This document shows positions 42,200 through 52,729 of a DNA stretch of 64,000 bases, in pieces. Source of the stretch: Phymorhynchus buccinoides (lineage: Eukaryota > Mollusca > Gastropoda > Neogastropoda > Raphitomidae); assembly GCA_017654935.2 (NCBI GenBank), contig CM065704.1:18313334-18377333 (forward strand), given 5' to 3'. The notes under the pieces were generated by a model. It was not told the origin of the DNA, ran no database searches, and saw nothing but the letters and a program-made list of their open reading frames with translations. Position 1 is the stretch's first letter, and every line of letters starts with the position of its first letter. Both the position numbers and the translations under genes were made by a program.

Positions 42200-43350
42200 T
42201 TTGTTGTTTTGTTTTGTATTGTGTATTGTGAGTATAGCTACATAATGAACATTATCGTCCTGATAGGCTATTAGTGGACAAAAATGTTGACAATTTCCAT
42301 CCTAACTGGTTGGGTAGTCTACGCTGTATAAGCTGAAATACCTTTCTGTTTACACACAGACAGACAGTCAGGTAGAAACACGTACAGTCCCTCGCTTCAG
42401 TTACTAAGCACTCCCCATTCTTACAGAACCAATAGCAGTTAACAGTTGACATTGAACTTAACGTTCCGTTACCAGTGCTCTGAGGGACACTTAAAACAAG
42501 GTCTTCTAGTCTTGGTGAAATTGGAGGGGGTGTGGTGTTGATGATGGTAGCGTGAAGAGCTGTTGGTCTCCTTATTGGTTGGGGGCGAGTCCTTGTGGCC
42601 TGTGACTATCTGGGGACTGTAGTGGTCATTGGGAAGGCATGGTGGTTGGCTTAGACCTTCCCCACCTGTTTCTCAGATTCTCTTCATGACAAACACACGG
42701 CACTGGCCTTCTGGCCTTTACTCCACAACGGTGACAAACTGGGCAAGCTTCTAGTTCAGACCACCCCCACCCCTAAACAAACAAAACAAAATCGCAGAGA
42801 AAAGTTTCACACAGAAATAACACTCTGTCGTTCTAAGGCTATTAGGTAGGATCCCACTGGAGTTGTTGTCATGGAACTACAACTTTGAGCTTGAGAGTCA
42901 TCCTTGCCTCCAGCTAATTCCAGGTAAACCTACAACGTTGAACTAACCAAGCCTGTCACCGTCGACTTGTGAATTGGCCTCTAGGGGTTCCCGCTAGGTA
43001 AGGCCTGTCCCCTGGTGTCGGCCTCGAAGTCTTTTCGTTACATACTTGTGGTTTCTCTACAAAGGAAGGTGATAATGGAGAAGATGATGACAGGGTGAAG
43101 TGTTATTAGGGGGGTGGGGAGGGCTATCCGTATAAGCTGTCATTGTCTAGAGACTGTAGTAGCCATGGGCGATGACTAGCAGATGGTTCTTTGTGGTCCT
43201 GTAGCTGCTACTTCACACATCGGTGTTTCCCTTCTTTTCAAGACACTTTACTGGCCTTTTCTTCGTGTGCTTCTTCTTTTGTTTCATTGTCTCCGCTCTG
43301 GTTGTTGAAACTTTGGCCTACAGCAATGCTACACCCGTCCTTGCATAACA
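42200..43350. other. Intergenic, no gene supported
   Basis: GC content is higher than around it. Phrases such as GACTGTAGTGGTCATTGG and GACTGTAGTAGCCATGGG (42617 and 43150), each followed by CTTCTTTTCAAGACA/CTCTTCATGACA text, indicate a diverged 500-bp duplication. This could be promoter-proximal sequence of the small gene. Confidence 0.35.
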
Positions 43351-43355
43351 CGGTG

Positions 43356-43471
43356 TATAAAATGGGCCAAAGCCACCCTGTCCCCTTCATTGCACTGACC
43401 AGCTGGAGACGTGAACGTTTTAAGAAGATCGTGCTGAACTGAGAAAGCTTCTGTCAAGACTTTGCATACAG
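43356..43471 (+). promoter_or_regulatory. Possible TATA promoter and non-coding first exon of the small serine-rich gene
   Basis: TATAAAA lies at 43356-43362. About 28-30 bases downstream is a TTCATTGCACT initiator-like stretch, and an exon could end at 43471 before GTAGGC. Splicing to the acceptor at 45814 would give a 2.3-kb intron. This link is inference; no coding overlap supports it. Confidence 0.3.
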
Positions 43472-44241
43472 GTAGGCGGAAGTCTTGGAGTATTTCGTTT
43501 TTTGAAGTTTTGATGTTCGCTTGTAGCTGTTTGATTTGCAGAGAACTAGAAACTAGAGTATGTAAAGAAGAGTATAACTATTAATTATTTGTAAAGTTTC
43601 TCGATTTTTGTCGGTCTTTCCTTTAAAGCCAGAACATACAAAAGTAAGTGGCCGTGTCAAAACGTTTTTTAAATTTAAAAAATTTTTTGTAGCAATGACC
43701 GTTTTGCGAGTTTTGCGAGTTCTCTGGAAGTCAACACATCTAAACAATTGTTTTTTGTTTCTTGCAGTAACTGTCATTATTTTAAAAAATATGCCGTGCC
43801 CCAAAAATGTTTTTTTCAAAAGCTTATTTCGAAGGTTTTAACTTTACAGGATTTTAAGGTAATGTAATTTTTTAGTGATTTTTATTTAAAAGAAAATCCT
43901 GATGTCATCTCAGAGAAATGAAGACTACACGATTCTAACTTTGAAACCAAGGAAAAGTTTCAAACACGTATATAGCATAAAAGAAAGAAAGAAAAAACCC
44001 TAAGAAAATAATGAATGTAATATGTACCTCCAAGCAGTGTTGTAGCTACGTTTTTATTTCTTTAATAACGTCTCTAAAACCAACTATGAAACGCTGGATA
44101 AAAATAGCAACTGTTGCTGTAACGATAGTAACCGTTTATTGAAGCGGGAGACTAAAGGGAAAAGTTGTCCTACCAAAACGGTTAATACGACGTTATTTTT
44201 GCAATTAAAACATACATTTCCGAGTAATATTATGAGAATCT

Positions 44242-44394
44242 GGGCCTGTATTCACATTGAGATAGCATGAGACTTAGCATGATGCTAACTTAGAAGCTCT
44301 TCCAATGTCCTATAGGATGTAATAGGACTTTTGGAAGAGCTTCTAAGTTAGCATGATGCAAAGTCTCATGCTATCTCAACATGAATACAGGCCC
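44242..44394. mobile_element. Palindromic MITE with GGGCCTGTATTCA ends
   Basis: GGGCCTGTATTCACATTGAG is mirrored by CAACATGAATACAGGCCC. The arms also share ATAGCATGAGACT and AGAAGCTCTTCCAA. 153 bp in the putative intron of the small gene. Confidence 0.85.
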
Positions 44395-45810
44395 TGGTTG
44401 TTACTTTTTTAGGAGGTGAAAAAGGGATAAGTACGAAACGCTTAACCATGTCACGTCAATCAGTGTATCAGAATACAAACGCTAACAAGATGAACAACAT
44501 TGTCATTTTGTAATAGGAATTGTTCGGAAATAATTAAGGGGAGTAATTTCATGGTGTGTGGGAGTGATCTTGCCTAATTCAATCGGTCAAACAGGGGAAG
44601 TTACTCTACCATCAGGTAGATCCCCAGCTCTCGCCTCGTGTGTTTGAGTAGACTTACATCACTTAGAACACCATGCGTCATTCTAAAATTGATGTCATTT
44701 ATATTTTACGTCACATTTTGCAAGTTCCATTAGTTTGTTCCTCATTTTTCTAAAAGAAATGTTCGCAAGTCGCTGACTCGCATCCTGCGGTTTCAAGGTT
44801 CGACGACATGCCGCCATGGTTGCTATGGTTTTGACCGAGTAAGTCGAGGTAATCAACTCTAATTGTCACGACGTGCTCTCCCCTAGTTGTTTTTTTTAAA
44901 ATCGTCTATTGAATGACTATATTATATTTATCCACAAAATATCATTTTAAAAGTTTTTACAAGAAATGATGAAAGAAAACCTGGCGACAGCAGAGTGTAA
45001 GGAGTCCAGGGCTGAAGCACTAAAGTAGTAGAAAGCTAGTTTCACGTCCTCGTGGCTTATACCCAAAGGGACAAGTTCTGGTACGGTAGTCTTTGATAAA
45101 CCGTGGGCCGATCCTGGAGGTAGTAAAGGGGGCTTCTATGTTGTTTGACTCTACTCCTTTGGTTTAAATCCGCCCATTATGTTTTAAATAATCAGTGATT
45201 TTTTAATATTCAAAATGTTCTCACTGGGATTACGTTGATATGGCTTGTCGTTCTGTGAATCTGACATAATGGACAGCATCTGCAAAGGCTAAAGAATGAC
45301 TGTGCTAAGTTTTATTACGATCGATCCAGTGGTTTTGGTGCTATGGACTAGAACACATTTGGTTTACCCACACATACATGTAAACATGAGGGGGATCACT
45401 AAAGTACAAGTTTGCCACCATTCTGAGGTCTATTATTAGATCCAGAGGGGGTTCTGGGGGGTGGGGGTCCAGGGCTTCTATACCCCCCTCCCCCACCCAC
45501 CCACCCCCCTTCTGGAAGCAAACAAAACGGTAGGAGAGAATTCTGTGACAATAGCAGATACGGAGACACACACTCAACTGCTGCAAAAAAATACAGGGGC
45601 GGATCTGAGGGTGGTTTCCAGGGTTTCCGACTGTTGTGTTTGAATGTTTGAAAGTAAGGCAGACCGAGAAATGTCTGGGGAAAAACCCTGTACTCTTCTT
45701 AAGAGAAGGTTAACGTTCTTTGGAAAGGCCCGCCGATATTGGTCATTAATTCCTCTAGTAACATTGGCTTCGATTACACAGATGAACATTCCTTCACGGT
45801 GGTTTCATTT
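44395..45810. other. Non-coding stretch, putative intron of the small gene
   Basis: No exon was recognised. Text at 45180-45620 has polyC/polyG-rich phrases (GGGGGTTCTGGGGGG, CCCCCCTCCCCCACCC) that resemble an interspersed repeat. Confidence 0.3.
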
Positions 45811-45844
45811 TCAGAACCTTTCGCGACAAACGTTGAATAAAACC

Positions 45845-46060
45845 ATGCCGTGGGGTAACCAGTCAAACGTGGGGTCCAGGAGCAGCAGGAGCAGCACTGG
45901 AGGGTCCAGTTCGTCCAGCCAACGTGGACTGGGGAGCAGCTTTGCCGTCTACGACACCCCCCAGGTGAAGAACAACCTGAAGCTGACCGTCAACAACCGG
46001 AATTCCAAACCCAGCAGCACGCAGTCCAGCCAGGCGAAGAAACCGGGCGACAGCAAATGA
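45845..46060 (+). CDS. Small serine-rich protein, 71 aa, unrecognised
   Basis: The ATG follows an AG acceptor at 45813-45814 (GGTTTCATTTTCAG) with a 30-base 5' UTR and an A at -3. The protein starts MPWGNQSNVGSRSSRSSTGG, has a five-Ser run, then a less repetitive core (GSSFAVYDTPQVKNNLKLTV), and ends AKKPGDSK. GC content and codon use rise sharply against the flanks (GGGTCCAGGAGCAGCAG), as expected for coding sequence. The frame is open further upstream, but that part is not needed. Lack of signal peptide or membrane segment suggests a cytosolic or nuclear, largely disordered protein. I do not recognise the family. Confidence 0.5.
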   Translation: MPWGNQSNVGSRSSRSSTGGSSSSSQRGLGSSFAVYDTPQVKNNLKLTVNNRNSKPSSTQSSQAKKPGDSK

Positions 46061-46340
46061 ACAACGTTAGGTCTTCGTTCGTCCAAGAATCAGTCCAGCA
46101 GCACACAGGGAGAGGAGCAGGGGCTCCGTTCTAGAGGGCAGAAAGAAGGAGTGTATGATGTTGACTGAATTCTGGATCGAGCACAACAGTGTTCAAAGCG
46201 TGTCTTTTGTGTTCTATGATGTGTGTCATATTTTCATGTTCCGCACGAAACCGATATAAATCATGGAAAGGCATTCAATTTGTGTTGGTGTTTGCTTTGT
46301 GTGTGTGTCGTTGGTGGTGATGGTGGTGGTGGTGGTAAAA
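46061..46340 (+). other. Likely 3' UTR of the small gene, duplicated at 50030-50250
   Basis: After the TGA there is a non-coding stretch that includes CTATGATGTGTGTCA, AATCATGGAAAGGCATTC and GTGTTGGTGTTTGCT. A diverged direct copy lies 3.9 kb downstream. No AATAAA was seen close by. Confidence 0.45.
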
Positions 46341-46416
46341 CAATAACAAGATCTGATCATAGTATTAAGTACAATTGTGAGTTAATTAGTTAGTTGGTTA
46401 GTTAGTTAGTCATTAA

Positions 46417-46647
46417 CCCTTTCGCCGCCAGGGATTTTTCCAGCCAAAAATACCATTAAACTTACCTGGGTAGAGACAAAAAAAAAATCTGCAACATTGC
46501 GAATTTCCCTGTGACATGAGGCCTATCCTTAGCTCCCAAAATGAATAAAATAGGGTCTTCGGATAACAGGCCCTGATTTGATGCATTTTAGTGGCATAAA
46601 TGGTTAAACCATTGTGGTGTAAAAATGCGACATTGGCAGTGAAATGG
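46417..46647. mobile_element. piggyBac-type MITE, copy 2 (inverted relative to copy 1)
   Basis: CCCTTTCGCCGCCA and TGGCAGTGAAATGG are flanked by TTAA on both sides. Internal text (CCTATCCTTA, GCATTTTAGTGGCAT) is the inverse of copy 1. 231 bp. Confidence 0.87.
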
Positions 46648-47044
46648 TTAATACTTCCGTCGACAGCTATGGTCATCTCAGGACTGTCATCACGTAACGT
46701 TCTACCCCGTATTACAAAAACATACTCAATGTATCTTACCAAAGTTCAGCAACCTGAAAACACGACAAACCATATAGAACATAATGCTATAGCATGTTGC
46801 CCCCATCATTGTACAGTAACACTACAGTCCATAAATCTAGACAGGTCTAGAAACGTCGGCCCTTCCGCTTTACTTGTCGGATCCAGGCTATAAAAAAGAT
46901 AACAAACATATTCTAGTAAGCAATGTCCCATATGTGCCTACCCAGGTCGAGAGGTCGTTCGTTTCTAGTAAGCTAAAATATACTGCTCAACAAAAGTTAA
47001 GTACCACTTTTGCCACTGAGCCTGGTACATTAAGTGCTCTTTCC

Positions 47045-47206
47045 TCCGAAGTCGGAGTGTGGCTGCTCACATGGCGGGGTAATCAAAAACGTTAACACAC
47101 GTAATGCTCTCACCCCTAGCTGGTGCATTCGTACCATAGCGTTCAAGTGCTTTGGCTGCTGGGATGATCCCAGGAGTCCTTTAGCCAAGGTACGACGACA
47201 ACGACA
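47045..47206 (+). mobile_element. SINE-like retroelement, copy 2, with target duplication
   Basis: ACATTAAGTGCTCTTTCC (47027-47044) and ACATTAATTGCTCTTTCC (47207-47224) flank it as an 18-bp target duplication with one mismatch. The body GTGTGGCTGCTCACATGGCG ends with a CGACAA-rich tail. Long target duplications and simple tails mark LINE-driven insertion. Confidence 0.78.
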
Positions 47207-47554
47207 ACATTAATTGCTCTTTCCCCATACACTAATTGCTCCTTTCCCGTGATTTCTAATCATGACAAATGAGCAATTAATGTTCTGGGACAAATGTGTT
47301 ACTGGTCACGTGATCATGCCCAATAAAACGTCAATGGGGTAGCTTACAAAAATATGGAGGATGTTCACATTAACATTCTTGAAAGGATCTTTGGCAAATT
47401 AATGTGCAAACATGTTGGTCTTCAGACATATAATGATATTCATAGCTTCACGGAAGCCAGTCAGAAATAACGTGCAAGACCCGAGCAACACATCAAGTGG
47501 ACAAGATCAGTAAACTGCAGTAATAACAGGAACTGATCGTTATATCAAACACAC

Positions 47555-47573
47555 ACACGCACGCACGCACACG

Positions 47574-47628
<55 letters not shown>

Positions 47629-47661
47629 GCACGCACGCACACACACACACACACACACACA
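47555..47661. repeat. (CA)n/(CACG)n microsatellite
   Basis: CA blocks alternate with GCACGC variants. Confidence 0.9.
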
Positions 47662-47819
47662 GAATAAACCACCACCGGTGCAGATAAAGTGAGAAAGTAG
47701 AAGGCCACATCATCACGTCAAGCAAAAGAATGGCACAAACGTACAATACCGTTATTTCAAGGAGCTATGCCAGGACCTAGTCAACAAGCAAAGACGTAAT
47801 ATCATTTTAAGGAGCCAAT

Positions 47820-47952
47820 GGTCTCAATACAAGTTAACATTTTTCACTTTTCCCCCATGGCAACACAGTGATATGCAAGTAATCTTATGACTGGCATATC
47901 ACTGTTTTGACATGTGGAAAGATTAAAAAAATGCTAATAAGGCATTGAGACC
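47820..47952. mobile_element. Palindromic MITE with GGTCTCAAT ends
   Basis: GGTCTCAATAC is mirrored by GCATTGAGACC. CAGTGATATGC and GCATATCACTG mark the inner arms. 133 bp. Confidence 0.75.
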
Positions 47953-48280
47953 TTAAGCAATGACCTAGTCAGCAAGAAAAGACGAAATATCAGCACGATA
48001 CAGCAATGTAAAAGACCTTTAATTACTGAAGGACCCGATCAACGGCAAATGTCAAGTTGAACACCCTGTTCGCATTCCTGCGCAGAACGAAAGCCAAGGG
48101 GAATGCACTTTCGCTCCTTTACAATTTTCTCATCGAAGTAGGCCTACTTCACTAAAAAGCGACCCTTTGCTTTGCTCGGATAAGGGATAGGTTTAATGTT
48201 ATGTCAGCGTTATTTTCTTAAATGAAAAGCATGATGCCTTGGGATTGAAAGCCAAACGCATGTGAGGGGTGGCTTAATTA

Positions 48281-49528
48281 CGAGGGCCTCTCATTATATT
48301 TTGCAATGTGGAGAAATGGCAGTATGTACGCTCCTTCTGGCAAGTCCAACTTTTAGTCGTATCCCTAACTAGAAAATACGCACTTTGCTATACTTTCAAA
48401 TCAAACGGTTATGACACCAGTCCAGGTCGACTGGGGTATGTCAAAAATAGTGCCCTCGGCGAACTTTCAAGCATTTTCAACTTTGTTGATTTGCTCTCCT
48501 CTCTGCCAGTGCTTCACATAAAACTAGGAAAAAATCACAAGGGGTTGAGTTAGAAAAGTAAATGGGTGGGAAATTAACTGAACTGCAAAAGTCTGTTTTC
48601 GTGCAAAATCCCAAAGTAACTGCAGCAGTGTGGTCACTTGCGTTAAGATACCAGTGCTTGAACAACAAATCCAAAAGGCATATGGGAAAAACGATGCTCA
48701 TGTTTCAATCCGCAGTGACAGTTCTTCACTCTGGGAGAGGAACTGGAGCCATAGATCCATCTTTTCACAAACAATCAAGGCGATTATTTGTTTGATAAAT
48801 GTTTGCTATTGTGCTGATTTCTGTTAAAGTTTACTGATGATGTCTCATTGGAAACCTACAAACGGATATTTATTGCTTGGTTTTGGGATCATACTGACAG
48901 ATAAATGTTTCATCATCAAATACAAAGTCCCAGATGCCAGCTGATTTCTCGCCATCAAATTGTTTATGTGGTTTGGGTGCATTATTCAACCCTACCCCTT
49001 CTCTGCTCTTAACTAAACTAGTGGGGCACTCAACGGTTATAACGTTTCCACATACCCAAGTGTTCATGCAAGAGTTTTATCAAGGCTTCCTGATGAAATG
49101 CTCATTATATTTTGCTATATCACCAGCACTTACCCAGAGATCATTTCCTACAAGAGGCTATGCTCTGGCTTTAGTTCTAGTGGTCACAATGGTCACTTGG
49201 TGATTATAACGGTCACTTTTTTCTAACGTCCGTCTGCCAAACTGAAAATTCTTCAGCCAAATGTAGACCTCTATTTCTAACCGGGCAAGATCTCAAAAAC
49301 AATTGTCAACGTCTAATACTTTTGTTTGAATGTCTGTCCGTGAGCATAGTCAGTACACATTTATAGATCGAAAATCTTGATATTAAAGAGTTTTTCAGAG
49401 CTTGGGATCAACGTTCACCTTGGTGGACATTTTGCTCTGCTCAACGCCTGGTCTATCTCTTGAAAACATTGACGTTTTTGAGACATTGACAGAACCTCCA
49501 CGTTGCAAAATATAATGAGAGGCCCTCG
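48281..49528 (-). mobile_element. Mariner-family transposon, inactivated
   Basis: Inverted ends CGAGGGCCTCTCATTATA and TATAATGAGAGGCCCTCG continue inward to TTTTGCAA and are flanked by TA. On the reverse strand 48920-48870 encodes FVFDDETFICQYDPKTKQ, the first catalytic Asp region of mariner transposases. 48700-48480 encodes DHTAAVTLGF and FSNSTPCDFFLVL, the regions of the second and third Asp. Frames are broken between them, so the transposase is dead. Length (1248 bp) fits a full mariner. Confidence 0.85.
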
Positions 49529-49665
49529 TACAGCTTCTCCCACATTGACCCATGTAAAGTAGAGAGTAATTACCCTTTGTTCAATTTCGTCATGTAAAGT
49601 AAGCTAATTCATCGATAAGATGGACAGAAGCCTCAGCTGACTTCTTTCCTTCAAATGGATCATCT

Positions 49666-49889
49666 CCCTTTCATCGCCACTGTCGCCTCTTTGCACCACA
49701 ATGATTTTAACACCCATGTCACTAAAAGGCATCAAATGAGGTTCTGGCATACAGTGACCTTATGTTCTTAATTTTGGGAGGTAAGGATAGGCCCTATTTT
49801 ATGCATGTAACAGACGAATTTCCAATATTGCAGACGGAATCTGTTCTCTATCTGGGTAAGATTAATGGTAAATTTTGGCTGACGAATGG
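49666..49889. mobile_element. piggyBac-type MITE, copy 3 (degenerate)
   Basis: CCCTTTCATCGCCA starts it, and GTCACTAAAAGGCATCAAAT and GGAGGTAAGGATAGGCC match copy 1. The end GGCTGACGAATGG has drifted, and the TTAA sites are lost. Confidence 0.7.
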
Positions 49890-49972
49890 CTTGTTCGCAC
49901 ATGAGGCCTGTTATGTCGTCCTAAGCAGAGCCTGTGTATCTAGTATATACACTGGCTATGGTCCTAAGCATC

Positions 49973-49974
<2 letters not shown>

Positions 49975-50001
<27 letters not shown>
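49975..50001. repeat. Poly-G run
   Basis: About 26 uninterrupted G, followed by CATGTGAGGAGG. Confidence 0.9.
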
Positions 50002-50003
<2 letters not shown>

Positions 50004-50029
50004 TGTGAGGAGGACGGAGGTATGGGGAT

Positions 50030-50250
50030 AGGGGGGACTCAGGGCTAGAGGACAGAGAGAAGTGCTTGCTGTTGATTGCATTCTTTATCGGGCGCAATGG
50101 TAGGGGGTGTCCTCTATGATGTGTGTCACATTTTCATTATTTGATTGAATATCGTGATATGACATTAAATCGTGGAAAGGCATTCGGTTTGTGTTGGCTT
50201 TTGCTTGTGTGGTTGTTGGCGTATTTGTTGTTGTGATGATGAGGACTATG
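50030..50250 (+). repeat. Diverged direct copy of the 46.1-46.3 kb 3' flank
   Basis: Shared phrases in the same order include CTCTATGATGTGTGTCA, AATCGTGGAAAGGCATTCGG and TTTGTGTTGGCTTTTGCTT. The coding part of the small gene is not present, so only its 3' flank was copied or survives here. Confidence 0.55.
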
Positions 50251-50252
50251 AT

Positions 50253-50780
50253 GTTGATGATGTTGGCTTTGGTTCCTACTCGGAGTCCTAAGGCAAATAA
50301 AAAGAAACAACAACAAAATAAAATTACTTTGGGGGAATCTTCGACAAGTTCACTGCTTGTCTTCCTCAACCTATACTGGCTGGCAGTCGATGTTATCCAT
50401 TGAGTTGTTTTCATTTACAGTCTGATTAATGTTCAGTAGAAAATTGTAAATGTCCTTGGTCTCTGTTCAGGCTTGGTTCTCAGACTTACTGCTGAGTCAC
50501 AGTTCACAAGAAGACAAAATGAAAGAAGCAAAGAAAGAAAGCCAAGCCCGAACAGAGACCAATGATATGATTACAATTCTCTACTGAACATTAATCAGAC
50601 TGCAAATGAAAACAACAGCCTCCACGTACAACTGCCAGCCAGTATAGCCTATAGGTTGAGGAAGACAAGCAGTGAACTTGTCAAAAATTCCCCTAAGGTA
50701 ATCAGTTGTTTTCTTTTTCTTTTGTTTCCTTTTATTTGCCTTAGGACTCCGAGTACGAACCAAAACCAACATGAACATGA
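50253..50780. repeat. Large imperfect palindrome, arms of about 230 bp
   Basis: TTGGTTCCTACTCGGAGTCC and GACAAGTTCACTGCTTGTCT on the left are mirrored by GGACTCCGAGTACGAACCAA and GACAAGCAGTGAACTTGTC on the right. Spacer is about 55 bp (50481-50535). Confidence 0.85.
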
Positions 50781-50787
50781 ACAATCC

Positions 50788-51060
50788 GGAGTCGGAATGA
50801 AAATATGTTTAACGTCCTCCGGTCTGGAACAGACACATAGCCTATATGGGACATTAGTAGATGTAAAGATGGTGGGAACGATCCTGGAGGCAATGCCCGG
50901 AGGTAGTGCAACACTAAACAATTCGGAGTCGAATGAAAAATGGTGTTTTACGTCCTATCGGTCTGGAACAGACACATATGGAACATTTGTAGATACAAAG
51001 ATGGTGATAGCAATCCTGGAGGCAATGCCCGGGGGCAGTGCAACACCAGTAAAAAGTCCC
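50788..51060. repeat. Tandem duplication, about 136-bp unit x2
   Basis: CGGAGTCGG, GGTCTGGAACAGACACATA and ATCCTGGAGGCAATGCCCGG appear twice. A third start (TTCGGAGTCGG) is at 51169. Confidence 0.85.
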
Positions 51061-51492
51061 GAATTTTGTAACAATACATATAGGTGTAGCAGTAACCACG
51101 CCTCGGTTAAACCTCATCGGCTATGGTACCGCCACAATCTAGTGTAACCTGCACAAATTAGTTATACAATTCGGAGTCGGACAATATCTTCGCTGAAGAT
51201 GTTGATGATGTTTGTGAATGTGGTTTTTTATATGTTTTTATTTTGACAGAAAAATATTGTTATAAACAGTGTTACATTGAGAGAGAGACAGCGAAATGCT
51301 CTATAACTCTGAAAGTTTGAAACTCTAAACATTTTAATTGTAAGGTCACCGGCCTGTATACAATGGGTACACGATCTCGAAATAAAATAAAGATGTGTCA
51401 ACAACGAAAAGGGGAAGTAATTTGCTTCTAAAGACACAAGGACACCAATTTCAAGGCAGGTAATTTGAATTCAGGAACAAATGCCTTAAAGT

Positions 51493-51650
51493 GGCACCCT
51501 GACGGATGAGTTGTTATGCAAGAAACACGTCGAGATCACCAGAAAAAACACCTTTTACAGAGATCGCAACACTCACTTTGCTCTGGTTTCCTAGAAATCA
51601 AAACCGTCAAATCGGCGATTCCTCCTTGGCGGAGGTGCTGGAAGTCAGAT
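51493..51650 (+). repeat. Dispersed repeat R2, copy 3
   Basis: CACCCTGACGGATGAGTTG to GGCGATTCCTCCTTGGCGG matches 7576-7735. Confidence 0.75.
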
Positions 51651-52096
51651 TATTTCAGTGACAGAGAAGGCATGTGTCTTCTCTTTTCTAATGGCCGCCT
51701 GAGTCACTTAATTAGACCAAATCACGAAATTTCCACGTAATAATGCAATTTTCCCCATAGCATTCTCAACTAAATGATTTATATGCTTAGGCTACTCCAG
51801 ATAAGTTTGTAATGGAAAATAACTCCAAGAAATTTGACTTGTTTACATGAGTAAATAATAGAATCATTAACTCTAATTAAAACAGCTTATTTACCTTCAA
51901 AGTCGATTAATTTGTTTGTAAAGATAACAAAAACTATCTCATTGGCAGACCAAGAAAAAAACATTGGATTTCATGTAGTCGGGAATAACGTCATGTCAAC
52001 CATTTTTTGAAAACTACTAACGGTAAGATTCCTTTTTCATGTGTTTAAAAAAAATACAATTTACATTTTTGCCTTACGGTAGTTATCGTCTGCGTA
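51651..52096. other. Intergenic, no gene seen
   Basis: AT-rich sequence. No repeat or exon was recognised. Confidence 0.3.
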
Positions 52097-52312
52097 GGGA
52101 AGACGGGGTAAAAAGCGCATGGGCGGGTAAGAAGCCCACCCCAATTATCTCATGAAATAAAGAAAATTTCAGTCAAATTTTGCCCATGAGACGAATGCTA
52201 AACATTAACGCTCGTCTCATGGGCAAAATGAGACTGAAATTTGCTTCATTTCATGAGATAATTGGGGTGGGCTTCTTTACCCGCCCATGCGCTTTTTACC
52301 CCGTTCTTCCCC
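52097..52312. mobile_element. Palindromic MITE (family M1), copy 2
   Basis: GGGAAGACGGGGTAAAAAGC and GCTTTTTACCCCGTTCTTCC are inverted, and the whole body matches 41011-41224 in opposite orientation. TA precedes the left end. Confidence 0.87.
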
Positions 52313-52659
52313 ATACAGCCAATCTACCACCTTTAGTATTTATATACTTAATGTTGCATAACATTGAAGGAAAAAGGATAGGGCCAATAACGCTACGCTG
52401 GGGAACACCCATTGTTATAACCAAAGAACTCCATTTACATTAACTTGAATTGTTCTTTTTGATAGAAATGATTTTGTAAAATTAAAGAAACAGCATTGAA
52501 TTCCTAGTTTAGTAAGCTTTATGTCATAACTTGAAATGCCAAACTGAATCATAAGCTCTGCGAACATCAGAAAAGGTAGCAAGTGTAGAGTGCCTCTTTG
52601 TTAAAGCTTTGTTAAAGCTTTGTTAACGTGAGAAGTTAAATGAACAAGATAATTAGTAA

Positions 52660-52661
<2 letters not shown>

Positions 52662-52702
<41 letters not shown>

Positions 52703-52720
52703 CACACACACACACACACC
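52662..52720. repeat. (CA)n microsatellite
   Basis: CA copies with two short breaks, next to the (CAA)n LINE tail. Confidence 0.9.
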
Positions 52721-52729
52721 ACACACCAC

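Noticed and set aside
43553..43841. Overlapping open frames on both strands around 43.6-43.8 kb
   Set aside because: AT-rich low-complexity text with no motif. Both frames look like chance openings.
45644..45844. Upstream extension of the small serine-rich protein to 138 residues
   Set aside because: The extension reads through a likely intron end (TTTTCAG at 45808-45814) and its composition differs from the GC-rich coding part.
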